The notes under the pieces were generated by a model. The model ran no database searches, was not told where the DNA came from, and saw only the letters and a program-made list of their open reading frames with translations. A stretch of DNA of 38,199 nt, taken from the NCBI GenBank assembly GCA_043813895.1, contig JBDRKQ010000104.1, positions 1 to 38,199 on the forward strand, in the 5' to 3' direction. The stretch is from CAZTAR01 sp043813895. GTDB taxonomy: Bacteria; Planctomycetota; Phycisphaerae; UBA1845; UTPLA1. Below are positions 1 to 8,171 of this stretch, piece by piece. Each line of letters begins with the position of its first letter. Position 1 is the stretch's first letter. The position numbers and the translations under genes are program-made.

Positions 1-189
1 CTTGAGGTTGAGACAGTGCGCGACGCCGCGGAGTTCGACCTGCGGATTGTCGCGGAGGTACTTGAGCGCGACTTCCTTGCCGCCGTCGCTGGTGGCGTAG
101 TACACCTCGCCGAAGCCGCCCCGACCAACGCCCTGCTGAACCGTGTAGCCCGGCAACGGCCGATCACCTTGGTTGAAGTGGAAGCCCAT
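1..189 (-). CDS. Serine/threonine protein kinase, N-terminal part (cut by window edge)
   Basis: Sixty-three codons of a gene that runs off the left edge. The protein starts MGFHFNQGDRPLPGYTV and then shows the glycine-rich nucleotide loop GVGRGGFGEVYYA, followed by the VALKYL strand that carries the ATP-binding lysine. This is the Hanks-type (eukaryotic-like) kinase N-lobe. The catalytic loop, any membrane segment and any sensor domain lie outside the window. It begins 23 bases after the stop of the FHA gene upstream, on the same strand, so the two are probably co-transcribed. FHA domains commonly bind phosphothreonine made by such kinases, so the pair may form a signalling unit; that link is inferred from adjacency only. 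The ATG at 187-189 was chosen because it gives the usual short lead into the glycine loop. Confidence 0.85.
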   Translation of the reverse strand, partial: MGFHFNQGDRPLPGYTVQQGVGRGGFGEVYYATSDGGKEVALKYLRDNPQVELRGVAHCLNLK

Positions 190-212
190 CGTCAATACCC
201 AGACAATCCCTG

Positions 213-1844
213 TTAAGTAGTCGCTTTTCTTCCGCCGGATGAGGCCGGCCATACATCGATGCTCAGTCGGATGGCGCCGATCTGCGTTTGAACGCCGAGG
301 GACAGCGGCACCGCCTCTCGCGTCGGCCCCATCTCCTTGACATACAGCCGTTCGCCACGCTCGACGAGAATCGCGTTGCCCAGGGCCGGCCCCAGATTGA
401 TATGGCACTCGCGCGTGCCGCCCATCAACAACGGCCCGCTCCAGAGAATCGCACGGCGGCAATCCGTCGTCGTGCGAACGCCGTCACCGAGTTCGAGGAC
501 GGCGGCGGTGCTCTTCCTGCTCGGCCGAAGGAACTTGAGCCTGATGCGTTTCCCGAGTCTGATCTTGTCACCGTCCTGCAAGAGGGCGTGGTCGGTTTGC
601 CGTCCCGCGAGTTGGACGCCCGCGCTAGAGACCACGAAGTAATCCTCGCCCGCGCGTATGATCTCGGCCTGCCGATCGGCCAGGTCGCTGATGAGTTGCA
701 GGTCGGCCGAAGCGCCGGGGCCGGCACGCCCGATGCCGATCCGGTCGGGGCGGAGGAGCAGATAGCTTCCCGCGCCGTCGATTCTAAGCAGGAGCCGCTT
801 CGGCAGCTTCGCAGCGGCGTCCGCCGGCTGGGCGTGTGGCGGAAAGACAGATTGCCGTGGCCGCATCAAGTGCGGGGAATGACCGGGTAGTGTCTCGTCG
901 TCCGATGTCGTCCGGGCGCTGATTTCGCTGGGAACGTCTTTGCCGGAGAGCAGGCCGAGCGGTCCTTCCAAGAGCGTGCGGCGATGCTGTTCCAAGACTG
1001 AGAGGTGCTTGCGCACGTCGGAAATCCAGCCTGCCTTCGGCCCGATCTGGGCGAGCCTGCCGAGCAACACGCCGGCCCTCGCATAGCGATCTTCCGCGAG
1101 TGCTCTTGCCGACTCCCGGGCGAGTCTGACGGCCTCCGTGAGGTCAGTTCGGCTGCGGCGCTTGAGGGTCAGCTCGTGAATTGTGGCGAGTTCCTTCTCA
1201 GCCCGGTCGAGCCTGCCTTCCTTGAAGCTCTCGGTTGCCTGCTTGAGAACGTGATCTACCATGTTTGATTCCAACTCGGCCGAGCCCTTGGCTTCCGTGT
1301 GGAGTCTCTGGGCGACCGTGAAGCGCTCTACGGCCTTGACGACGCGCCCGGCCTTCAACTCCGATGCCGCGGCGGCAATTGCGCCATTCGCCTCTTCCGT
1401 TCGCCTGGCGATCGCGCCGCGCAACTCGCGCGCGTCCGCATCGTCCTGCGGCAGGTCGGCGACGGCGTCGGCGGCTTCAGTGAGGCGGCCGGTGGCGAGA
1501 CGCTCCTTCGCGATGGCCAGGGCGTCTTCCTTCTCGTATTCGGCGCGTTGGTTCTCTTGCAGAGCACGCCGGGCCCGGTCACGCCATTCGTCGACTTTCT
1601 TGGTCTCTAAACCACACCGCGCGGCGCGGTCGAAGTCTGCCAGCGCGTCGGCGAACCTGCGAGAAAGGATGTGGTCCTGTCCACGCTGGAGGAAACACCG
1701 CACCAGTTGGTCGAGGAGCTGCTTCGCGCGGCGGTCGTTGCGGAGGTCTGGCGCGGCCGCGATTCCCAAGGCGTCCTCGAACCGCCCGTTCGCCAAGGCC
1801 TCTTCGGCGTTCTTGATGCGAACTGTTGCGAGTCGGCCAAACAT
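213..1844 (-). CDS. FHA-domain protein with an N-terminal helical repeat region
   Basis: 543 residues. Residues 1 to about 300 are Ala/Glu/Arg-rich helices that look like TPR or coiled-coil repeats. Near 345-440 lies an FHA-like domain with the conserved GIGRAGPGASADLQL strand-loop start and a closing LQDGDKIRLGKRI segment. A further 100 residues (containing LLMGGTRECHINLG) look like a second, degenerate FHA fold. The usual Ser and His of the phosphothreonine-binding loop are not obvious: the place is taken by LADRQAEI, so binding may be altered. A GTG at 1868 would add eight residues, but ATG 1844 has a GGGAG ribosome site at good spacing. No signal peptide is seen, so it is likely cytoplasmic. 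It lies directly upstream of the kinase on the same strand. Confidence 0.85.
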   Translation of the reverse strand: MFGRLATVRIKNAEEALANGRFEDALGIAAAPDLRNDRRAKQLLDQLVRCFLQRGQDHILSRRFADALADFDRAARCGLETKKVDEWRDRARRALQENQRAEYEKEDALAIAKERLATGRLTEAADAVADLPQDDADARELRGAIARRTEEANGAIAAAASELKAGRVVKAVERFTVAQRLHTEAKGSAELESNMVDHVLKQATESFKEGRLDRAEKELATIHELTLKRRSRTDLTEAVRLARESARALAEDRYARAGVLLGRLAQIGPKAGWISDVRKHLSVLEQHRRTLLEGPLGLLSGKDVPSEISARTTSDDETLPGHSPHLMRPRQSVFPPHAQPADAAAKLPKRLLLRIDGAGSYLLLRPDRIGIGRAGPGASADLQLISDLADRQAEIIRAGEDYFVVSSAGVQLAGRQTDHALLQDGDKIRLGKRIRLKFLRPSRKSTAAVLELGDGVRTTTDCRRAILWSGPLLMGGTRECHINLGPALGNAILVERGERLYVKEMGPTREAVPLSLGVQTQIGAIRLSIDVWPASSGGRKATT

Positions 1845-2300
1845 GCGATCACTCCCGTTCTCTGGCACGTTCGGGTGGGCGCTACGGCGGATGGGACTTT
1901 GGAGTCAGGTACGCTTTCCCGCCGACTGCGATTCCCTGGTCGCCCGTGGAGACATTCTACCACGTCGGGACGGACCCGCGTGTGAGCCACCGTCTGCGAC
2001 CTCTACCCGACAGCTCCGGACAGGTATTGGGCCGGCAGCGGGAGAATATTCTTGAAGGCTGTTCCTGGGACCGAAAACGCCTCTATCGCGAGTTCGCCTC
2101 CTAACCTTCCGGCGAGTTGGGTGTCTGACGGGTTGGAATGGACGCGGCGACAGCGACGTAACCGCGACGGCCGCACAGATCACCATCACCCAAATCGTGG
2201 TTCGCTGAAGCCCGATGGTCCGGCGAAGGGTCCGTCGGAAGGACCCGCGGTACGTGCGGATCAAGGGTTCCAGCGAACGGCGAGCAACGAGGAGAAAGCC
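1845..2300. other. Intergenic region between divergent genes
   Basis: About 450 bases between the FHA gene (minus strand) and the small lipoprotein gene (plus strand). Promoters for both should lie here, but no convincing -35/-10 pair was found. Several open frames cross it, none with a recognisable protein. Confidence 0.5.
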
Positions 2301-2573
2301 ATGAGAAGGAAATTCGCGACAATCCTGATGAGCCTGGCGTTGCTGGCATTGGTCCTACCGAACACCGGCTGCGATGAGAGGTGGGGAGGCTACGGATCCA
2401 CGAATGACTGGTCGTTCACGGATGTCTTCACGGGATTCGATTACACCCCAAGCTTCGGTGGTCCCGTCTATGAGGAGTACGAAGAGTACGAGTACACCGA
2501 GTACTACGAGGAAGAGTACTACGAGGAATACGACTACTACGATGGCTATGGCTGTCCATTCGGTGGTTGTTGA
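2301..2573 (+). CDS. Small Tyr/Glu-rich lipoprotein
   Basis: 90 residues. It opens with a lipoprotein signal peptide: MRRK, a hydrophobic stretch, then LPNTGC with the candidate lipidated Cys at 24. After a Gly/Ser/aromatic linker, residues 57-83 are almost only Tyr and Glu (with Asp), in a loose EEY/EYY pattern, and the tail is GYGCPFGGC. The strongly acidic, tyrosine-packed segment could bind metal or matrix material, or be a site of tyrosine cross-linking; this is speculation. The ATG at 2301 follows GAGGAG by seven bases, which decides the start over longer upstream frames. The family is not recognised. It is convergent with the bactofilin gene. Confidence 0.75.
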   Translation: MRRKFATILMSLALLALVLPNTGCDERWGGYGSTNDWSFTDVFTGFDYTPSFGGPVYEEYEEYEYTEYYEEEYYEEYDYYDGYGCPFGGC

Positions 2574-2675
2574 GTAAGGCAACGTGTCCTGCCCGGGCCA
2601 GGGTCGGTCAGCTCGCCAGTCGCAGCTCGCGGCTTGGAGGGTTGATCGGCCCTGTCTCGCTTCCGCACCGCGCAA

Positions 2676-3266
2676 TCAGTGGGGGCGACCCAGGGGTCGA
2701 GGACGAGGAGACCCGGCAGGGGTGGGCATGGGTTCGGCGGTGGGACGGAGCCCTGGCCGGAGCGGGCACGGACGAGGATGTGGCGACTCCTGACACTCGT
2801 GCGAGGATGCGTCGCTCGCCTCTTCTGGGGCGTCGGATGGGCCTTCATGTTGAGCGGGCGAGTCGTCTTTCTGGTTGCCCGGAGGCTTGGGAACCACCAT
2901 CTGGCACCGCCCCTCAATCATGCCTCCGTCCTGCACGAGGATCTTGGCGGCGGTGATATCGCCGATCACATGTCCCTTAGTCCCCACGTCAACGGTTTCC
3001 TCGGCCCGGACCGAGCCCTTTACGCGACCGTTGATAGCAATGTTGGTGCCCACGAGGGAGATGTTCAGCCTGGCGGTGGGTTCGATGAGAATGTCGCCGC
3101 ACGTGGCGAGCACTTTGCCCGGATGCGAACCGACTATTCGGAGATTCTCGAGGGATATCCGCTTCTGACAATGGGGGCAGAACACGGAAAGTGCGCGTGC
3201 CGAAACACGCATCATGCCGCGACAAAGGCAGCACCGGACGATTCTGGTCTTCGGCAAAGCGTTCAC
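2676..3266 (-). CDS. Bactofilin (polymer-forming cytoskeletal protein) with N-terminal zinc ribbon
   Basis: 196 residues. The N-terminus carries two Cys pairs (around 12-15 and CPHC at 30-33) typical of a zinc ribbon. Residues about 47-125 form the right-handed beta-helix of a bactofilin, with short repeats such as LVGTNIAINGRVKGSV and GHVIGDITAAKILV. The C-terminus from 126 is a Pro/Ser-rich tail. Bactofilins polymerise without nucleotide and shape the envelope or place enzymes; many family members are cytoplasmic and membrane-associated. The GTG start at 3266 keeps the first Cys pair; it has only a weak ribosome site. Zinc-ribbon bactofilins are, as far as I recall, found in planctomycetes, which fits the rest of the window. 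Confidence 0.85.
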   Translation of the reverse strand: MNALPKTRIVRCCLCRGMMRVSARALSVFCPHCQKRISLENLRIVGSHPGKVLATCGDILIEPTARLNISLVGTNIAINGRVKGSVRAEETVDVGTKGHVIGDITAAKILVQDGGMIEGRCQMVVPKPPGNQKDDSPAQHEGPSDAPEEASDASSHECQESPHPRPCPLRPGLRPTAEPMPTPAGSPRPRPLGRPH

Positions 3267-3653
3267 GGTAGGACATTTTACTGGTTGGCCGAGGCCGATG
3301 CCAACGGTTGGGGGACGGGAGGCGATACCCCCGGATCGTCACGCCGTGCGGCGCAAGGATGGCGGTCGTCCGATAAGTAACCCACAGTCCGCCGGTGTGG
3401 CGATGGGCCGAGAATTGCTCCGTCTTTCGGCGAACCGGACGTGTACGAGCAACGTCGAAGAGGATAGCGGGAAGTCTTCGATGGTTCGGGTGCGGCCTCG
3501 CGCTGCCGCGGCTCCATAGACAGGTCTAAGCCCATATATGGTAGACAGTTAAGACCGTGGTCGTCCATTGTAGGAGCCCTTGCGGCAGCATCTGACTTCC
3601 GAAGGCGTTAGGGAAATATACGGGAAATGTTCACAGACAGGAGATCTGCCGTA
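3267..3653. other. Intergenic region upstream of folC and of the bactofilin gene
   Basis: About 390 bases between divergently oriented genes. The right half is clearly richer in A+T than its surroundings, as expected for regulatory DNA. No RNA gene or repeat was recognised. Confidence 0.5.
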
Positions 3654-3764
3654 ATGTACTGCGGATGCAAGTGTTATGCCTGTTTCATTTGTTGTGTTTG
3701 CGCATCAAATGTGATGATTGTCTTGACTGCTGCGGGGCGCGTGGCTAATATGGGGCCTCTATGA
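3654..3764 (+). CDS. Possible Cys-rich micro-ORF overlapping the folC start
   Basis: A 36-codon frame, MYCGCKCYACFICCVC followed by a hydrophobic and neutral tail. Seven of residues 3-16 are Cys. AGGAG lies about ten bases upstream of its ATG, and its TGA overlaps the folC ATG as ATGA (3761-3764), the layout of translational coupling. It could be a leader peptide or a small metal-binding protein. Against it: the best folC promoter (3723-3751) lies inside this frame, and T/G-rich DNA easily yields Cys codons. Treated as a candidate only. Confidence 0.3.
   Translation: MYCGCKCYACFICCVCASNVMIVLTAAGRVANMGPL
3723..3751 (+). promoter_or_regulatory. Sigma70-type promoter for folC
   Basis: TTGACT (3723-3728), a 17-base spacer, and TAATAT (3746-3751). 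Both boxes differ from consensus by one base. Transcription would start near 3757-3759, almost exactly at the ATG at 3761, so the transcript would be leaderless or nearly so unless the real folC start is the later ATG at 3923. Confidence 0.6.
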
Positions 3765-5275
3765 CACGCACAGCAGCGATTGCGGGGCGGCGGGCAAGCC
3801 GTCAGACAACCAAGAAGTCCGCCGGCTCAGTCTCAAAGACGCGGGAGAAGACCGTGAAGAGGACCGACCGGAAGGCCGCGGAGTCTTCGCGCCCGCCGAA
3901 GGAGGCTTCCTCCGCCCGGAAGATGGGCTCTGGCAAACCGATCAAGACCTACGCGAACGCCCTCGAGTTCCTGAACAGCCTTATCAACTACGAGCGGCGT
4001 CCTCCGGCCCGGCGGGATCGCAAGGCCATGACGCTCGTCCGGACCAAGCGGCTTCTGGCCGACCTTGGGCATCCCGAGCAGAAGTTCCGGAGCGTTCACA
4101 TTGCAGGCACCAAGGGGAAGGGCTCCACGGCCGCCATGCTCTCCCAGATGCTCCAGGGCAACGGCTTGAACGTCGGCGTTTTCACGTCTCCGCACATTCT
4201 GGATATCCGTGAGCGCATTACGATCAACGACCAGCAGATTTCGCGGCCGGAGATGACGCGGCTGGTGCGGCGGGTGGCCGAGGCCAGCCGGAGCAAGGAG
4301 ACGGATCGACCGACCTTCTTTGAAGCGCTGACGGTGGTGGCGTTTCTGCACTTCGCTGCGAAGAAGATCGACATCGCCGTCGTCGAGACCGGGTTGGGCG
4401 GTCGGTTGGACGCGACGAATGCGATCAAACCGGAGGTCTGTGCGGTCACGAGCATTAGCTACGACCACATGCCGCAGTTGGGGAATTCGTTGGAGGAGAT
4501 CGCGGCGGAGAAGGCGGGGATTCTCAAATCCTCGGTGCCCGTGATCAGCGCGCCGCAGCAGGATTCGGTCAAGGGCGTTCTCAAACGGGTGGCCAAATCA
4601 GTGGGCTCGCCACTCTACTTCGCAGGGGAGGACTTCACCTTCAGCTACCGGTTCGAGTCGTCTCGTTCCGGTGGTCCACAAGCTCGGATTTGCGTTACGA
4701 CGCCGACGAGCCATTTCGATCATCTCGCCGTGCCCTTGGTGGGTAAGCACCAGGCGATCAACTGCGGCGTGGCGATCGGCGTGTTGGATCAGTTGAAGAT
4801 CCGCGGGATGGCATTGGACGACGAGGCGTCGGTGGCCGGTCTGGCGAAGGTGAGCCTTGCAGGTCGCATGGAGGTGATTCGCGAGGAGCCTTGCGTGTTG
4901 GCGGACGGGGCACATAACGCCGCGAGCGTCGAGGCCCTGATGCGGGCGATCGGCCAGAATATCCGCTATGACTCGATGGTGGTGATCTTCGGCTGCTGCG
5001 CGGACAAGGACATCGACGGCATGCTCAAGCTGATCCAGCTGGGCGCCGACAAGATCATCTTCACGCGCGTGAAATCGCCGCGGTCAGCGGATCCGGCGGA
5101 CCTCGGTGCGAGGTTCGCGGAGTTGAGCGGGCGAATGGCCCAGCAGGCGCGTGATCTTTCGGAGGCGCTGGTGATCGCCGAAAAGGCGATCACACGCGAA
5201 GATTTGATTTGCGTGACCGGGTCGTTCTATCTCGTGAGCGAGGCCAAGTCGCTGTTCGCAAAGAACGGCGGCTGA
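3761..5275 (+). CDS. folC: Folylpolyglutamate synthase / dihydrofolate synthase
   Basis: 504 residues. FolC adds glutamate to dihydropteroate and/or to folates, with ATP, in the cytoplasm. The P-loop GTKGKGSTAAML is near residue 113-124, followed by FTSPHILDIRERITIN, the Mur-ligase-like central fold (VVETGLGGRLDATNA) and the C-terminal domain with VLADGAHNAAS. About 60 Lys/Arg/Ser-rich residues precede the usual start of the family (YANALEFLNSLINYERR). Either this is a real basic extension, or translation starts at the in-frame ATG at 3923, which would give a normal N-terminus. The strong promoter just upstream of 3761 would make the longer form leaderless. No partner gene of folate synthesis is adjacent; accC/D or similar neighbours are absent. 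Confidence 0.93.
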   Translation: MTRTAAIAGRRASRQTTKKSAGSVSKTREKTVKRTDRKAAESSRPPKEASSARKMGSGKPIKTYANALEFLNSLINYERRPPARRDRKAMTLVRTKRLLADLGHPEQKFRSVHIAGTKGKGSTAAMLSQMLQGNGLNVGVFTSPHILDIRERITINDQQISRPEMTRLVRRVAEASRSKETDRPTFFEALTVVAFLHFAAKKIDIAVVETGLGGRLDATNAIKPEVCAVTSISYDHMPQLGNSLEEIAAEKAGILKSSVPVISAPQQDSVKGVLKRVAKSVGSPLYFAGEDFTFSYRFESSRSGGPQARICVTTPTSHFDHLAVPLVGKHQAINCGVAIGVLDQLKIRGMALDDEASVAGLAKVSLAGRMEVIREEPCVLADGAHNAASVEALMRAIGQNIRYDSMVVIFGCCADKDIDGMLKLIQLGADKIIFTRVKSPRSADPADLGARFAELSGRMAQQARDLSEALVIAEKAITREDLICVTGSFYLVSEAKSLFAKNGG

Positions 5276-5671
5276 TCGCGGGCATCGCAAGCAGCATCTC
5301 GTCCATTGACGCCATTCCGTTCTCGACGTCCTCCCTCGTGCCGTGGGTAACTGAGGGTTAGCAGATGTGATGCAGTTGCACGCAAACAAACGACATCGCG
5401 GTCCAAAGACTTTGCGCGCGTTTGCGGTCAACGTCACTTTTTTCTGCTGCAAACGGGAGCAACGCATGTGTGACAAACACAAGGACACGTTGACCGGTAA
5501 AGAAGAACCGGAGAATACTGGGCGATTTCAGTTCTTCCGGGGAATCGCGGACTGTCCGCCCGACGCGCCTGGCAGAAGGAGACTCGAAAGCCGGCTTGCC
5601 GGGATTCTCTGGCCTGTTCTTGTGGAAGCGGGTAGAATGTCTTCGAGTCGCCGCGGACTACGGTGCAGCGC
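5276..5671. other. Intergenic region upstream of the tmRNA gene
   Basis: About 400 bases between folC and ssrA. No clear terminator follows folC. Two weak promoter candidates face the tmRNA: TTGACC-N18-AATACT (5490-5519) and an isolated TAGAAT at 5633-5638. Nothing else was recognised. Confidence 0.45.
5490..5519 (+). promoter_or_regulatory. Weak promoter candidate upstream of ssrA
   Basis: TTGACC, 18-base spacer, AATACT. The -35 matches consensus in five of six bases, the -10 in four. It would give a precursor with about 145 bases of 5' leader to be trimmed by RNase P. A later TAGAAT at 5633-5638 is an alternative. Confidence 0.25.
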
Positions 5672-5751
5672 GGGGGCGAATTGGTTTCGACCGGGCAAGT
5701 TGACGGAAAGGTGGCGTGCCGAGGTTGTCAGGCGGCCTCGTAAAACACCTG

Positions 5752-5796
5752 GCAAAACTTTTATGTGCCAACTCTCAGTTGCGCATGGCGGCCTAA
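5752..5796 (+). other. tmRNA proteolysis-tag reading frame
   Basis: Reads AKLLCANSQLRMAA then TAA, assuming GCA at 5752 is the resume codon. The terminal MAA fits the hydrophobic ends recognised by ClpXP-type proteases. The stop codon is in the hairpin loop. A Cys in the tag is unusual. The exact resume codon is inferred; GCC at 5767 would give the shorter ANSQLRMAA. Confidence 0.7.
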
Positions 5797-5961
5797 TTTA
5801 GGCCGCCCGTCAAACCGCTGATGCCTACTAGGCGGGGCGACGACGATTAGCAGGCTGGTCCGACCGCGCTACTCGGCCGCGGTAGGGCGAGAAAACAGTC
5901 GAGTTGGACGCGTGCGAAGCCTGTCGGCCGGCGTCGCACAAGTCGAGATTCAAACGACCGA

Positions 5962-6495
5962 CTATGCACGTAGAGGCCTTTTCTGAAGTGCTTCGGGACG
6001 CGGGTTCGATTCCCGCCGCCTCCAGTTGTCGGAAAGCTCGCAAGGTGTTGCAGGTTCTCGCAAGACTTCGCAACACAACGAATTACGACCATCGGCCACG
6101 CCGGTGGTCGTTTCTGTTTTCTGCCCTTCGCGAGCCCTTGCGAACGCTTGCTGCTGCGCCTGGCGCTGCGAGCTGTTGCCCCCTGTCACCACCAACCGGT
6201 ACAGCTCATCGGGAACGTCGTTCACATAGTGTCGGCCACTGACGGTGATGCTGTGTCCGATCCACCGACTGACCGCGTACTGCGGGAAGGTCATCGCCCA
6301 TTCCTTCTCGCAGGATGCCCGTAGCGTCTGCCAGAGCCGCAGCCACAGCTCCACCCCGGCTCGGGCGCAGATTGCCCGCACCTGTCGCATAATGCAGCCT
6401 TGTCCGCGAATCGCGACAAGCTGCTGATCAGCATCGTCGGACTCGGAGAACCGATCCAGCAGCAACGTCATCAGCTTCGGCGTGATCGGGACAAT
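5962..6495 (-). pseudogene. Tyrosine recombinase (phage-type integrase), truncated at its N-terminus
   Basis: The C-terminal half of a site-specific recombinase. Starting near HEQRIVPITPKL, it keeps box II Arg in TLRASCEKEWA, the His in WIGHS and the presumed nucleophile Tyr in RHYVND. The N-terminal DNA-binding domain and the first catalytic Arg are missing: upstream sequence switches abruptly to the opposite-strand RHS gene at about 6495-6520. The frame's last residues (NWRRRESNPRP and on) are simply the antisense of the tmRNA 3' end, a feature known from integrases and shadows next to tRNA-like genes. It is therefore the remnant of an element that integrated at ssrA. The sequence style matches integrases common in planctomycetes. 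Confidence 0.7.
5999..6024. other. Likely attachment site in the tmRNA 3' end
   Basis: The T arm and acceptor strand of ssrA are a well-known target for tyrosine recombinases, and a recombinase remnant begins right here. I found no second copy of this stretch elsewhere in the window, so the other border is lost or lies outside. Confidence 0.4.
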
Positions 6496-6519
6496 CCGCT
6501 GTTCGTGGCCGACGTGTAC

Positions 6520-7968
6520 CGGACCGGTCAGCGTTACGAGTACGATGCCGAGAATCGAGTCGTGCGCGTGCTGCGCGACAGCACTGCCTACGGCGGCGGT
6601 GGCCCGGCCGGGCAGGTGCTGGCGGAGTACGAATACGACGCACTGGGCCGGCGGATTCACACGATCGAATACATCGACGCGGAGACAGGCGTCGCGATGG
6701 ACGGCGTCGGCGGCAACCCGCCGCCGAAGAAGACGCGCCACGTGTACGTCGGCGTCGAGACGGTTCAGGAATACGACGTGACGATCGAGCCGTATCCGTG
6801 GGACGAAGTCACGACGCTCTTGCGCGAGTTCGTCTGGGGCGATTCACAGCGTTTCCCCGAGCCTGTCGCGATGATCGACTGGACGGACGCCGGGCAGAGT
6901 TCCGGCACCTGTGGCACCGGCGTCCCGCCGGTGGGCTGCGTGTACCACTACCTGCACGACACCCTCGGCAGCGTGGTCGGCCTGATGAACGAGTCAGACG
7001 CGCTGGTGGAGCGTTACGCCTACGAACCCTACGGCGCGACGCTGATGGAGCACGAGGACTCCGGCAGTTGGACTGCCACCAACGGCTCCCACTTCGGCAA
7101 CCCCTTCGCCTGGACCGGCCAACGCTACGACGCCGGCGTGGACCTCTACGGCTTCTTCGCCCGCACCTACTCCCCCACCCTAGGCCGCTGGCTCCAACGC
7201 GACCCGCTGGGGTATGTGGATGGCGTGAATCTGTATCAGTACGTTAGGGGCAATCCGCTGTTTTCCGTTGATCCGTTCGGGCTGGAGGGTGACGACGATT
7301 GTGGTGACGACGATGAAGAGCAAACAAATGGGGGCTGGGAGGACGATCCGGCGAATGGGGAACATATCAAGCTTGATCCCAAAGATCTTTGTCACCGCGA
7401 ATGCAAGAGGGCCGCGATACGCTGCATCAAGGCTCAGGCCGCTCCGCCACGAACATGTAATGAGGACAAGAACAGGTGCGCCAGGTACTGCAACCAGAAG
7501 AAGAAGGAAGCTGATAAGAGGAATGATGGAGGAGAGTACTGGGAAGAAAATGGTGCTGCGATTGGCCAGGGCTTCTGGGGGCCGCCCGGCCACGCAAGGG
7601 ATCCGATACGAGGAGGTTATTACTGTCGCAGCTGGAAGTACGGCGGTTATTGGATCGGTAAGACTCGTAACGAGATAGAGCAGTATCAGGCAGCGAAGAC
7701 AATGAGGTTCCGGGTAGGCGCCGAGAACTTCTTCTACAAGGGCCGGCGCTGGGCAATACGCGGGGCCGTTGAGATCGGCGCCTTCCTAACGGTTGGCAAG
7801 TTAAAAGTCAAGAAGGGAAGCGCCTTGTATCAAACACTGAAGAAGACCCTTCAAGCAGGAGATGCAGATCTGGCGTGGCAAGTACTGAAGACCGGAACGG
7901 TTGAGTTCTTCTCGGAAGCCTGGAAGGACGACCTGGTAGATGGAATAGAAGACTTACTAGATCCTTAG
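6520..7968 (+). pseudogene. RHS/YD-repeat protein, 5'-truncated, with core and variable C-terminal tip
   Basis: The frame is open from 6400, but recognisable RHS sequence starts near 6520 (GQRYEYDAENRVVRV). It continues through YEYDALGRRIHTIEY, YHYLHDTLGSVVGL and the RHS core (GRWLQRDPLGYVDGVNLYQY, ending at VDPFGLEG, about 7290). RHS proteins are large secreted or surface shells that carry a toxin at the C-terminus. The tip here, about 225 residues, is Cys-rich at first (CHRECKRAAIRC, CARYCNQKK) and then basic and helical; I do not recognise its fold. The tip has visibly lower GC than the core. The missing 5' portion (signal and shell repeats), the junction with an integrase and the lack of a start site argue for a broken gene. 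A repeat-derived TGVPPV lies within it near 6913-6934. Confidence 0.75.
6913..6934 (-). repeat. Dispersed GC-rich repeat inside the RHS frame
   Basis: On the minus strand it reads CACCGGCGGGACGCCGGTGC, close to the intergenic copies at 25149, 25182 and 31905. It is in frame and codes for TGVPPV, so the repeat has been accepted in coding DNA. Confidence 0.45.
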
Positions 7969-8171
7969 GTCCTCCTGGATCAGGTTCGCCGTGCTGCCAC
8001 TGGGATTCCAACTGTTCTGCCCTCTACTTCTCTGATCGAGGGCACCTTGTGCTTTGGTGATCCGGGGAAAATCCTGGTCCTTCGGATGGTGACGGATATA
8101 ATGGCTGATGGAATCTAGACCCCGATGGCGCCCCCAGCGTCGCGGGCATGGACGAGCAAGGAACACACACA

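Larger units (their letters stand above)
5672..6024 (+). ncRNA. ssrA: Transfer-messenger RNA (tmRNA)
   Basis: Rescues stalled ribosomes by acting first as alanyl-tRNA and then as a short mRNA. The 5' end GGGGGCG pairs with CGCCUCC (6017-6023) as a seven-pair acceptor stem, including the G3-U70 wobble that identifies an alanine acceptor. A6024 is the discriminator; CCA is not encoded. The T arm is GCGGG-TTCGATT-CCCGC (6000-6016), and the D-arm-like region TTGGTTTCGACC follows the 5' end. The tag frame starts at about 5752 and its stop codon lies in the loop of a GGCGGCC/GGCCGCC hairpin (5787-5808), as is typical. Length 353 bases is normal. It appears to be a one-piece, not permuted, molecule. 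An integrase remnant abuts its 3' end. Confidence 0.95.

Noticed and set aside
1905..2264. Minus-strand 119-codon frame with one hydrophobic stretch
   Set aside because: No ribosome site, Arg-rich composition like a shadow frame, no recognisable domain.
5466..5801. Open frame with a GGGAG ribosome site starting MCDKHKDTL
   Set aside because: It runs straight into the tmRNA gene and has no recognisable protein; the tmRNA explains the DNA.
5828..6092. Minus-strand frames ending in GNRTRVPKHF or GIEPASRSTS
   Set aside because: They are the antisense of the tmRNA and its 3' end, a common annotation artefact.
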